This document shows, piece after piece, positions 33,300-41,876 of a stretch of DNA of 64,000 nucleotides. Under the pieces are notes generated by a model, which worked only from the letters and a program-made list of their open reading frames with translations, did no database searches and had not been told where the DNA came from. Source of the stretch: JBCDCY01 sp039180875 (GTDB lineage: Bacteria; Pseudomonadota; Alphaproteobacteria; Rhodobacterales; Rhodobacteraceae); NCBI GenBank assembly GCA_039180875.1, contig JBCDCY010000004.1, positions 310,001-374,000 on the forward strand, in the 5' to 3' direction. Position 1 is the first letter of the stretch. Each line of letters opens with the position of its first letter. A program made the translations under genes and the position numbers.

Positions 33300-34388
33300 A
33301 TGGGCGGTTTGGGGGCAGGCTCAACGAAACTGGCCGTCGCCGGCACGATCGTCGTCGCCGTCATCGGCGCGGCGTTCTACTTCGGCACGGGGCGGCAGCC
33401 GGCCGAGCTGCGCGCACCGTCCGCGGCAGCGCCGGAGATTGCGGCGGCTGCTGAGGTCGATCCGAGCCATCTCGGCCGCACGGCTCCCGCGCCCGAACGG
33501 CGCGAGGGCGGGGCGGAGGCGCCGCCCCAATCGGTTGCGACCACCGAACCGGGCGGCCCGGCCATCGCCGACAGCGCCCCGAGCGTGGCGGAGACCGAGG
33601 CACCGAGCCTCGATCTCGTCCGGGTGGAGCGCGACGGCGCCACCGTGATCGCCGGCCGGGCGGCGCCGGGCAGCGACCTCACCATCACCCGCGACGGGGC
33701 CCCGGTGGCCACCACCCGCACCTCACCGAGCGGGGAGTTCGTGGCGATCTTCGGCGCCGCACCAGGCACCCGGCCGATCTCCCTCAACGTCGAGGTCGGC
33801 CCCGACGGTGATCGGGAGGGCAATGCCGTCGCCCTCGTCGTGCTGCCCGGGGCGGACGACGGTAACGACGCCGAGCTGCCCGCGGTGGTAGAGACCTCTC
33901 CCCAGGGCGCGCGGGTGGTCCAGCCCGGCCATATCGGCGCGCCGGACCGCGTCAGCCTCGACACCATAAGCTACGGCGCGGGGGGCGCGCTGATCGTCAC
34001 CGGCCGCGGCACGCCGGAGCGCGTCGCCCGGATCTACGCCGACGGCCGCCCCCTCGGCACGGCCGAGATCGGCGCTAACGGCACCTGGACGGTCTCCGTC
34101 GACGATCTGGACGCCGGGCGCTACGTGCTGCGGGTCGATGAGATCGACGCCACGGGCAACGTTGTCAGCCGGGTCGAGAGCCCGTTCGAGCGGGCCTTTC
34201 CCGAGGCGGGCCAGCGCCCCTCCTCCATCGTGGTACAGCCGGGCAACAACCTCTGGACTATCGCGCGCACCTACTATGGCAGCGGCACGCGCTATACCCA
34301 GATCTTCGCGGCCAACGAAAGCCAGATCCGCGATCCCGATCTGATCTACCCCGGCCAGATCTTCGATCTGCCCCAGCAGGACGGCTAG
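33300..34388 (+). CDS. LysM domain protein with N-terminal membrane anchor
   Basis: A 362-residue protein with an uncleaved-looking N-terminal span (STKLAVAGTIVVAVIGAAFYF), a long Ala/Pro-rich spacer, repeated Ig-like beta modules (VIAGRAAPGSDLTITRDGAP; VTGRGTPERVARIYADGRPL) and a C-terminal LysM (VVQPGNNLWTIARTYYG, about 308-358). It is likely anchored in the inner membrane and binds peptidoglycan; partner unknown. This layout is common beside cell-envelope genes in Rhodobacterales. It precedes the ABC exporter by 28 bp and may be co-transcribed with it. Confidence 0.85.
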   Translation: MGGLGAGSTKLAVAGTIVVAVIGAAFYFGTGRQPAELRAPSAAAPEIAAAAEVDPSHLGRTAPAPERREGGAEAPPQSVATTEPGGPAIADSAPSVAETEAPSLDLVRVERDGATVIAGRAAPGSDLTITRDGAPVATTRTSPSGEFVAIFGAAPGTRPISLNVEVGPDGDREGNAVALVVLPGADDGNDAELPAVVETSPQGARVVQPGHIGAPDRVSLDTISYGAGGALIVTGRGTPERVARIYADGRPLGTAEIGANGTWTVSVDDLDAGRYVLRVDEIDATGNVVSRVESPFERAFPEAGQRPSSIVVQPGNNLWTIARTYYGSGTRYTQIFAANESQIRDPDLIYPGQIFDLPQQDG

Positions 34389-34416
34389 GGCCCCAGCCAC
34401 GGGGCGGGGCACCGCC

Positions 34417-36249
34417 ATGAGCATGAGCGACGACAGCCCGGGCAACGATCCGTTGGGCCCGCGACGCCCCGAACTGCGCATCATCCGCCGGGTCTTGCCC
34501 TATCTCTGGCCAGCCGGGCGGCGTGACGTGAAACTGCGGGTGCTGGGTGCGATCCTGGCGCTTGTCGCCGCCAAGGTGGCGACGGTGTCGACGCCCTTCT
34601 TCTTCCGCGAGGCCGTCGACCGCCTGGCGCCGAGCGCCGATCACGCGCCCACCGCCCTCTTGCTCGCCGCCGGCCCCGTCGCCCTGGTGGTGGGCTACGG
34701 CCTCTTCCGCCTGCTCGCGGTCGCCTTTGCTCAACTGCGCGACGTGATCTTCACCCGGGTGGGCCAGCGTGCGCTCCGCCAACTGGCGCGGGAGACCTTT
34801 CAACACGTCCACGCCCTGTCGCTGCGCTACCACATCACCCGCAAGACCGGGGGTCTGAGCCGAATCATCGAGCGCGGGGTGAAGGGCGTCGATTTCCTGC
34901 TGCGCTTCATGCTGTTCTCGATCGGCCCGCTGACGCTGGAGCTGTTTTTCGTCGCGGCGATCTTCTTCCTGCTGTTCGACGCGCGCTATCTGGCCGTCGT
35001 CAGCCTCACCATCGTGCTCTACATCGCCTTCACCTTCTACGTCACCGAATGGCGGGTGGCGATCCGCAAGCGGATGAACGACCAGGACACCGACGCCAAT
35101 CAGAAGGCGGTCGACAGCCTCTTGAACTTCGAGACGGTGAAGTACTTCGGCGCCGAGGGGCGGGAGGCTGCGCGCTACGACGAAGCGATGGCAGGGTATG
35201 AGCGGGCGGCGGTGCAGACCGACTATTCCCTCGCGCTGCTCAATGTCGGGCAGTCGCTGATCATCACCACCGGGCTTATCCTGGTGATGGCCATGGCGGC
35301 GACCGGGGTGGCGAGCGGCGTGCTGAGCGTCGGCGACTTCACCATGGTCAACATGTACATGATCCAAATCACCCTGCCGCTCGGCTTTCTCGGCACGGTC
35401 TACCGGGAGATCCGTCAGAGCCTGGTCGACATGGGCGACATGTTCGCCCTGCTCGATCAGCCGGAGGAGGTGCAGGACAAACCCGATGCCCATCCGCTCC
35501 AGGTGCGCGAGGGGGCCGTGCGGTTCGAGCATGTGAGCTTCGGCTACGAGGCCGAGCGCCCGATCCTCGCTGATTTCGACCTGATGGTGGCGCCGGGGCA
35601 GAAGGTGGCGATCGTCGGCCCCTCCGGCTCCGGCAAGTCGACGCTCGGCCGCCTGCTTTTCCGCTTCTACGACGTGCAGACCGGCCGGGTCTCGATCGAC
35701 GGCCAGGACCTGCGCGACGTCACCCAGGCGAGCCTGCGGGAGGCAATCGGCGTGGTGCCCCAGGATACCGTGCTCTTCAACGACACGATCGGCTACAACA
35801 TCGGCTATGGCCGCGCCGATGCGACACCGGCGGAGATCGTTGCCGCGGCCAAGGCGGCCCAGATCCACGACTTCATCGACGCCCTGCCCGACGGCTATGC
35901 CAGCGTGGTGGGGGAGCGCGGCCTGAAGCTTTCAGGCGGGGAGAAGCAGCGGGTGGGCATCGCCCGCACGCTGCTGAAAGACCCGCCGATCCTGATCCTC
36001 GACGAGGCGACCTCGGCCCTCGACACCGATACCGAGCGCGAGATCCAGGAGAGCCTCGCCCGCATGGGCCAGGGCCGCACCGTGCTGATGATCGCCCACC
36101 GCCTCTCCACAGTGGTCGATGCCGATCTGATCGTGGTGCTGGAGGAGGGCCGGATCGTCGAGCGCGGCACCCATGGCGAGCTGCTGGCGCTCGACGGCCG
36201 CTACGCCCATCTCTGGCGCCGTCAGCGCGCCGAGGCGGAGGCCGCCTGA
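34417..36249 (+). CDS. ABC exporter, Atm1/HMT1-like (fused permease-ATPase)
   Basis: A 610-residue half-transporter: six spans in the first 340 residues, with TDANQKAVDSLLNFETVKYFGAE as the diagnostic Atm1-type cytoplasmic segment, then an ATPase with Walker A GPSGSGKST (401-409), signature LSGGEKQR (505-512) and LILDEATSALD. Bacterial Atm1 homologues export glutathione conjugates of heavy metals, while the mitochondrial form exports a sulfur compound for Fe-S assembly. It functions as a homodimer in the inner membrane. The following 109-bp gap holds a dispersed hairpin element before the convergent RND gene. Confidence 0.93.
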   Translation: MSMSDDSPGNDPLGPRRPELRIIRRVLPYLWPAGRRDVKLRVLGAILALVAAKVATVSTPFFFREAVDRLAPSADHAPTALLLAAGPVALVVGYGLFRLLAVAFAQLRDVIFTRVGQRALRQLARETFQHVHALSLRYHITRKTGGLSRIIERGVKGVDFLLRFMLFSIGPLTLELFFVAAIFFLLFDARYLAVVSLTIVLYIAFTFYVTEWRVAIRKRMNDQDTDANQKAVDSLLNFETVKYFGAEGREAARYDEAMAGYERAAVQTDYSLALLNVGQSLIITTGLILVMAMAATGVASGVLSVGDFTMVNMYMIQITLPLGFLGTVYREIRQSLVDMGDMFALLDQPEEVQDKPDAHPLQVREGAVRFEHVSFGYEAERPILADFDLMVAPGQKVAIVGPSGSGKSTLGRLLFRFYDVQTGRVSIDGQDLRDVTQASLREAIGVVPQDTVLFNDTIGYNIGYGRADATPAEIVAAAKAAQIHDFIDALPDGYASVVGERGLKLSGGEKQRVGIARTLLKDPPILILDEATSALDTDTEREIQESLARMGQGRTVLMIAHRLSTVVDADLIVVLEEGRIVERGTHGELLALDGRYAHLWRRQRAEAEAA

Positions 36250-36265
36250 GCCGCCGGCCGGCGCC

Positions 36266-36340
36266 ATGGCCATGGATATTCGAGCCACTGCGAAACCGGC
36301 CCCGGCTTTCTTGCTGGCCCAAATTTCCCCGCCGGAGGCA
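36266..36340 (-). repeat. Dispersed intergenic inverted-repeat element, copy C
   Basis: The top strand has GGATATTCGAGCCACTGCGA (from 36274) and, in reverse orientation, CTTTCTTGCTGGCCCAAATT ending near 36328, then CCCCGCCGGAGGCAT. On the minus strand this gives the same head-arm-arm order as copy A. It lies between the convergent ABC exporter and RND permease genes. Confidence 0.75.
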
Positions 36341-36357
36341 TAGACCTGCTCCGGCGC

Positions 36358-39300
36358 TTACTCCGCGGCGTCGAGGATGCGCGGCGGTGCGGACGGCGGG
36401 CTCGGCACGTCGGCCCAGGTGATGTCTTCGGCCGCGAGACGCCTTGCGTAGGAGCGGAGCCGCCGGTCGCGGTTCATCGCGTGGCCCGAGCGGAAGAGCG
36501 TCCGCGTGCCGATCGCCTTGGCGAAGGCCACGACCCAGACCCGCATGGCCAGGAGCGCCGGCGTCACCAGGAGCGTAAGGAAAGTCGCGACGCCAAGCCC
36601 GAAGACCACGGCCGTCGCCAATTGCTTCCACCAAAGGGCGGTCGGCGCATCGGTGGTGCTACCGCCCTCGAAGAAGTTGACCGAGATGCCGAACATCATC
36701 GGCGTGAGGCCTGCCATCGTGGTGATGGTGGTGAGCAGGACCGGGCGGATCCGCGCCTCGGCCGTGCGCACGATCGCCTCGAGCCGCGGCATGTAGCGGG
36801 CATATTCCTGGTAGGTGTCGATCAGCACGATGTTGTTGTTCACCACGATCCCGGCCAGCGCCACGATCCCGGTGCCCGTCATGATGATGGAGAAGGGCTG
36901 CTGCATCACCATCATGCCGATCATCACCCCGGTGACCGACATCACCACGGCGAGCAGCACCAGGACGGCGTTGTAGACCGAGTTGAACTGCGCCAGCAGG
37001 ATCACGAACATCAGCCCGAGCGCGCCGAGGAAGGCCTGCATCAGGAAGGCGCCGCTCTCCTCCTGCTCCTCCCGGTCGCCGGTCCAGAGGAAGCTGACGC
37101 CGCTCGGCAACGGATCGTCTTCGGCCAGCCAGCGATTGATCTCGTCGATCATGACGTTCGCGTTCACGCCCTCGGCCACGTTCGCCTTCACGTCGAAGTA
37201 GCGCTGGGTGTTGAACCGGGTGATCTGGCCGACCTTGGGCACCGGCTGGCGGGTGATGAAGTTCGACAGGGGCACCAGCCCGTCGTCGGTCCGCACCCGC
37301 AGGCTGTCGAGGGTCGAGAGGGAGCGTTGATCCTCAGGGAAGCGCACCCGGATCTCGATCTCTTCGTCCGCGGTATCGGTGCGCATGGTGTCGAGCAGCA
37401 GGCCGTTGGTGACGAGCTGCACCATGGCGCCCACCGTGGCGACGTCGGCGCCGTAGCGGCCGGCCTCCTCCACATCCACGTCGATCTGCCAGTCGATGCC
37501 GGGGAGCGGCAGGGAGTCCTCGATCTCGATCAAGCCGTCGGTGCCCTCGAACTGGCTGCGCACGGCGGCCGTCGCCGCCTCGAGATCGCGCCAGGTCTCG
37601 CCGAGCAGGCGGAGGTGGATCGGCTTGCCGGAGGCGGGGCCGTTCTCCAGCACCAGGATCTCGGGGATCACCCCGGGGACGGAGCGCAGGCGCTCGGTCA
37701 CCTCGGCCAGGATCTCTTCGCCGCTACGTCTCGTCCCCCAGGGCTCGAGCTCGATCTGGATCGAGCCGATGGAGTCGAGCGGCACGTCCGCCCCGCCGGT
37801 GTTCTGATTGAGCCCGCCCGGTCCGGCGAAGGCGAAGATCGCCCGCACGCCGTCGACGGAGGCGATCTGCTCCTCAGCCAGGCGGACCAGGCGGTCCTTC
37901 TCATCCACCGACAGGTTGCCGCGAGCGCGCACATAGGCGATGGCGCGCTCGGGCTCCATCTCGACGAAGAACTCCACGCCGCGGTTGTTGGCCTGGAAGA
38001 GGTTGAAGACGAGCAGCATGGCGCCGATGGCGGCCGCCAGCGTCACGAACGGCATCACCGGGTAGGCGACGATCAGGTGGATGAACCGGCCGAACGCGCT
38101 GCGGCGATAGCCGGCCCGAGGCAGCGCGCCGGCATCGTCCCGGCGGGCCGCGCCCACGGTGATGGAAAGGGCGACGCAGCCCAGCACCACCAGCACCGCC
38201 GCCGGTCCGACGCCCACACCGATGCCGGAGGCCTGCACCAGCCCCAGCACGCCCACCAGCAGAGCCCCGGCGGCCAGCACGACCAGCAGCAGCCGCACGA
38301 TCCACGGCAGCGCGGCCCGCAGCCGGTCCGAAAGATGGCCGATGGTGCGGGAGAAACGACCGGAGACGCCGCCCACCACCGGCAGATAGACCAGCGCCAC
38401 CACCAGGGAGGCCGAGAGCACGAAGATCAGGGTGACCGGCAGGTTGCCCATGAACTCCCCCGGCACGCCCGGCCAGAACAGCATCGGCAGGAAGGCGCAG
38501 AGCGTCGTCGCGGTGGAGGAGACGATGGGCCAGAACATCCGCTTGGCCGCCGCCGCATAGGCCCGCATCGGGCCCACCCCGTCGCGGATGCGCTTATCGG
38601 CGTACTCCACCACCACGATCGCACCGTCGACCAGCATGCCGACGGCCAGGATCAGGCCGAACATCACGATGTTGGAGATGGTGATGCCGAAGACCGCGAG
38701 CAGCGCGAAGCAAAGGAGGAAGGACGTCGGGATCGCGAAACCGACCAACAGGGCGGAGCGGGTGCCGAGGGCGGCGAGCACCACGATCATCACCAGGGCC
38801 ACAGCCGTCAGCACCGCCGCCTCGAGCTGGCTGACCATCGCCGCCACGCGAGAGCTTTCGTCCATCGAATAGCTGATGCGCAAAGCCTGCTGCAGTTCGT
38901 CCGGCCAGCGTGCCGTGGACTGGTCGACCACCGCTTTCACCGCGGCCACGGTGTCGATCAGGTTGGCGCCCTTGCGCTTGACGATCTGCAGCGCGATCGT
39001 CGGCTCAAGCCCGAAGCGCGCCGTGCCGGTGGCGTCCTCGAAGGTCAGCCGGATATCGGCCAGATCGCCGAGGGTGACGACCCGGTCGCCGTTGGTCTTC
39101 ACCGGCAGGGCGTAGACGTCGCTCGGCTCGTCGAAGGCCGAGGGGATCTTCACCGAATACTCGCCGCTGCCGCTTTCCACCGTGCCGGCAGCGATCAATT
39201 GGTTGTTGTTGACGACGACGCTCAGCAGCTCGCCCGCCGTGACGTTGTAGGCCTCGAGCCGCAGGGGGTCGATCAGCACCTCCAGCATCTCGTTGCGGAA

Positions 39301-39831
39301 GCCCGCGAGGGAGGCTTCGAGCACCGGCGGCAGACCCTCGATATCGGTCTGCAGATCCTGGATCACCCGGTTGAGCGTGCGCTCCGGCACCTCGCCGGAG
39401 AGCGAGATCACCAGGATCGGAAACTCCGAGAAGTTGATCTCGCTAATGGAGTAGGGCTCAAAGCCCTCGGGAAACTCGGCCTCGGCCGAGCTCACCCGGT
39501 CGCGCACCTCGGCCAGCGTGGCGGCCTTGTCCCAGCCGAACTCGAACTCCAGGCTCATCGCGGCGTAGCCTTCGGCCGCGATGCCGGTCATCTTGTCGAG
39601 GCCTTCGATGTCGCGAAGCTCGGTCTCCATCGGGCGGACCAGCAGCTTCTCGGAGTCCTCGGCCGAGATGCCCGGGAACGGCACCGAGACAAACAGCACC
39701 GGCACGTCGATATCGGGCTCGCCCTCTTTCGGCAGGCCGACATAGGCCAGCGTGCCCGCCGCGATCGACAGCAGCACGAAGGCGAGGATCATGCGGGCGT
39801 GCTTGGCCGCCCAATCGACGATGCCGATCAT
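36358..39831 (-). CDS. RND family efflux permease
   Basis: A 1157-residue inner membrane pump with two homologous halves. The N-terminal span and periplasmic porter text (GLPKEGEPDIDVPVLFVSV) match RND exporters. In TM4 the motif reads GMLVDGAIVVVE, so Asp402 is kept but the second relay Asp of AcrB is Gly403. It is about 100 residues longer than AcrB because of a segment of additional hydrophobic stretches between the halves (around 500-570). The gene follows its membrane-fusion partner with a 3-bp gap. Substrate is unknown; no outer membrane TolC-type gene is in view. Confidence 0.93.
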   Translation of the reverse strand: MIGIVDWAAKHARMILAFVLLSIAAGTLAYVGLPKEGEPDIDVPVLFVSVPFPGISAEDSEKLLVRPMETELRDIEGLDKMTGIAAEGYAAMSLEFEFGWDKAATLAEVRDRVSSAEAEFPEGFEPYSISEINFSEFPILVISLSGEVPERTLNRVIQDLQTDIEGLPPVLEASLAGFRNEMLEVLIDPLRLEAYNVTAGELLSVVVNNNQLIAAGTVESGSGEYSVKIPSAFDEPSDVYALPVKTNGDRVVTLGDLADIRLTFEDATGTARFGLEPTIALQIVKRKGANLIDTVAAVKAVVDQSTARWPDELQQALRISYSMDESSRVAAMVSQLEAAVLTAVALVMIVVLAALGTRSALLVGFAIPTSFLLCFALLAVFGITISNIVMFGLILAVGMLVDGAIVVVEYADKRIRDGVGPMRAYAAAAKRMFWPIVSSTATTLCAFLPMLFWPGVPGEFMGNLPVTLIFVLSASLVVALVYLPVVGGVSGRFSRTIGHLSDRLRAALPWIVRLLLVVLAAGALLVGVLGLVQASGIGVGVGPAAVLVVLGCVALSITVGAARRDDAGALPRAGYRRSAFGRFIHLIVAYPVMPFVTLAAAIGAMLLVFNLFQANNRGVEFFVEMEPERAIAYVRARGNLSVDEKDRLVRLAEEQIASVDGVRAIFAFAGPGGLNQNTGGADVPLDSIGSIQIELEPWGTRRSGEEILAEVTERLRSVPGVIPEILVLENGPASGKPIHLRLLGETWRDLEAATAAVRSQFEGTDGLIEIEDSLPLPGIDWQIDVDVEEAGRYGADVATVGAMVQLVTNGLLLDTMRTDTADEEIEIRVRFPEDQRSLSTLDSLRVRTDDGLVPLSNFITRQPVPKVGQITRFNTQRYFDVKANVAEGVNANVMIDEINRWLAEDDPLPSGVSFLWTGDREEQEESGAFLMQAFLGALGLMFVILLAQFNSVYNAVLVLLAVVMSVTGVMIGMMVMQQPFSIIMTGTGIVALAGIVVNNNIVLIDTYQEYARYMPRLEAIVRTAEARIRPVLLTTITTMAGLTPMMFGISVNFFEGGSTTDAPTALWWKQLATAVVFGLGVATFLTLLVTPALLAMRVWVVAFAKAIGTRTLFRSGHAMNRDRRLRSYARRLAAEDITWADVPSPPSAPPRILDAAE

Positions 39832-39834
39832 CGT

Positions 39835-40929
39835 CTAGCCATCCCCGGAATAGGTGACCTGGATCGTTCGTCCATCGCGCACGAACTCTTGCCCGACGAC
39901 GATAACATCGGCGCGGTTGGGAAGCCCTGTGACCCAAAGACCGTCGGCATCATCCCGCACGATGTCGATCGGCACGAACCGCGCCACGCCACCCTCGGCC
40001 ACGCGCACCCCGGGCCGGCCGAGATCGTCGAGGGTGAGGGCGGTCTGGGGCAGGAGATGGGCCTTGCCGCCTGCAAGCCCGATGTAGATCTCCACCGTGG
40101 CGCCGACGCGGATGGAGAAATCGGGGTTCGGCACCTCGATCTCCACCTCGAAAGTGCGGGTGACTGGATCGGCGGAGCTGGCGACGAACGTCACGCGCCC
40201 GGCCACCTGCCGGCCCGACAACAGCCGCGCGCCCGCGAGGGAGCCGATGGCGACCCGGTCCACGTCCTGCTCCGGCACGAAGCCCACGAGGCGGATGGTG
40301 TCGAGCGCCAGGAGCGTGCCGCAGGTGGAGCCGGGCATCAGCAAGGTGCCGAGCTCGGCCGTGTCGTCCTCCAACACGCCGTCGAAGGGGGCGTAGATCT
40401 GCAGCCGCGCCACCTCCCGCTCGGCCTGATCGACGCGCGCCTGGGCGGCCTGCAACTGGGCGATGCGCGACATCGCTTGGGTTTCGGAAGCGTAGCCGCG
40501 CTCGGCCAGGCGGGAGGAGGCGTTCTCGTTCATCCGCGCCTCCTCAAGCTCGGCCCGGGCCTGGGCGAGCTGGGCGACGCGGGCGCCGGGGTCGAGCTCG
40601 CACAGAAGATCGCCGGAGGCGACGCGGGTGCCCCGGCGGATCGGCTCGGTGATCACCAGGCCGGTGACCTCGGCCCGCACCTCGAGCCGGCGCCCGGCCT
40701 CCGTCGTGCCGCGGAGCACGATGGCATTCTCGATCTCACGCGCTTCGGAGCGGATGGCGACGACGGAGACGGCGGGCAGCGCCGGCTGCTCCACCGCTGC
40801 GGCCTCGGTCTCCACCGCCGGCTGGGCGCGCTCCGCCCCGGCGAACTCGAACAGCATGTCGCGCTCGAAGATCACGATGTAGAGCGTCCCGGCGACCAGA
40901 AGCGCAGTCAGAAGTGGCAAGAGCCGCAT
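39835..40929 (-). CDS. RND efflux periplasmic adaptor (membrane fusion protein)
   Basis: A 364-residue adaptor with an N-terminal signal anchor (LLPLLTALLVAGTLYIVIF), a lipoyl/barrel-sandwich half (EVTGLVITEPIRRGTRV), a helical hairpin (about 125-175, ARAELEEARMNENASSRLAERG), then the beta barrel (YAPFDGVLEDDTAELGTLL) and membrane-proximal domain. It links the RND permease to an outer membrane channel. The ATG at 40929 is chosen because the open frame upstream is antisense to the TPR gene. It is the first gene of a two-gene operon and lies downstream of a cluster of palindromes. Confidence 0.93.
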   Translation of the reverse strand: MRLLPLLTALLVAGTLYIVIFERDMLFEFAGAERAQPAVETEAAAVEQPALPAVSVVAIRSEAREIENAIVLRGTTEAGRRLEVRAEVTGLVITEPIRRGTRVASGDLLCELDPGARVAQLAQARAELEEARMNENASSRLAERGYASETQAMSRIAQLQAAQARVDQAEREVARLQIYAPFDGVLEDDTAELGTLLMPGSTCGTLLALDTIRLVGFVPEQDVDRVAIGSLAGARLLSGRQVAGRVTFVASSADPVTRTFEVEIEVPNPDFSIRVGATVEIYIGLAGGKAHLLPQTALTLDDLGRPGVRVAEGGVARFVPIDIVRDDADGLWVTGLPNRADVIVVGQEFVRDGRTIQVTYSGDG

Positions 40930-41019
40930 GGTGTCACCGTCGTAGCACGAGATCGGCGCCCGGGCGCCCCTCTCGCATCGAACTGAGATGGTCTTACATC
41001 GAAAAGCCCGCAAGGGACA

Positions 41020-41055
41020 ATCAACGTTCGTGCGACGTAAAACGCACGCGTTGAT
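41020..41055. promoter_or_regulatory. Long interrupted palindrome upstream of the RND operon
   Basis: ATCAACG-TT-CGTGCG-8 nt-CGCACG-CGTTGAT gives 13 paired positions per arm around an 8-nt centre, about 90 bp ahead of the adaptor start. Immediately to its right a second imperfect inverted repeat (TCGCGAAAC...GTTTTCGCGA, about 41064-41092) occurs. This looks like an operator array for the divergent efflux operon and perhaps the TPR gene. Nothing else is evident in the rest of the 258-bp gap. Confidence 0.55.
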
Positions 41056-41187
41056 GTGTTCCGTCGCGAAACGGACACGTTTTCGCGATCCGGCACCGCT
41101 GGCCGGCCGAAACCGCCCGCGCCCTTGCGAAAGGTTGCAGATCGGCGCTATGCCGCGCGGGACAAGCAGCAACAGCGGGAGCGCCGG

Positions 41188-41859
41188 GTGACGGAGCGCG
41201 ATTCCTTCATCGAGGAAGTGACGGAGGAGGTCCGCCGCGACCGCCTTTACCGGCTGTTGCGCCGACACGGTTGGATCGCCGCACTCGGCCTGGTCGCGAT
41301 CATCGGCGGGGCGGCGCTGAACGAATACCTGAAGGCGAGCGGGGCGGAGGAGGCGCGGCTGACCGGGGCCGCCCTGGCCACCGCCGCCGCGATGCCGAGC
41401 GCCGATGCCCGGGCCGAAGCCTTTGCCGGCATCGCCGCGCAGGAGATCGACGCCGGCGTCATCGCCCGCTTCGGCGAGGCGGCCGCGCTCGAGGAGGCGG
41501 GCGATCTCGGCGCGGCGGCCGAGGTGCTCGACCAGATCTCCACCGACGCCGATGTGGCGCCGATCTACCGCGAGCTCGCGCAACTTAAGGCGCTGGCCTA
41601 CCGGGCCGATTTGCTGGATCCGGTGACGCGGATGGCCGAGCTCGACCTGCTGGCCGAGCAGGGCCAGTTCTTCAACCTGCTGGCGGTGGAGCTGCGGGCG
41701 CTCGCCCATCTCGATGCCGGCGATCGGGAGGCGGCGGTGGCCGATTTCAACGCCATCCTGCTCGACCCGACGGCCACGCCCGCCTTGCAAAGTCGCGCCG
41801 CGCAGCTTTTGCTGGCCTTGGGTGAAACGCCAGCGATCGCGACGCTGAGCGGGGGTTGA
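41188..41859 (+). CDS. YfgM-like tetratricopeptide membrane protein
   Basis: A 223-residue bitopic protein. A charged N-terminus (FIEEVTEEVRRDRLYRLLRRHG) precedes one span (WIAALGLVAIIGGAALNEYL), then Ala-rich TPR helices. This is the ancillary SecYEG/BamB-associated YfgM family. The GTG at 41188 is supported by GGGAG 7 nt ahead and by family starts; the frame is open upstream but without similarity. Its stop overlaps a TTG of the bamB frame, and the order yfgM-bamB-der is conserved among proteobacteria. Confidence 0.88.
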   Translation: MTERDSFIEEVTEEVRRDRLYRLLRRHGWIAALGLVAIIGGAALNEYLKASGAEEARLTGAALATAAAMPSADARAEAFAGIAAQEIDAGVIARFGEAAALEEAGDLGAAAEVLDQISTDADVAPIYRELAQLKALAYRADLLDPVTRMAELDLLAEQGQFFNLLAVELRALAHLDAGDREAAVADFNAILLDPTATPALQSRAAQLLLALGETPAIATLSGG

Positions 41860-41876
41860 GAAGCGGGGGCTTGGGG

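Noticed and set aside
34258..35868. A 536-codon minus-strand frame across the ABC exporter
   Set aside because: It is antisense to a protein with intact Walker and signature motifs; no family features of its own.
36481..40986. A 1501-codon open frame on the + strand
   Set aside because: It is antisense to the RND permease and adaptor, both of which have clear family motifs. The translation is a His/Arg/Gly-rich composition typical of reading GC-rich genes on the wrong strand.
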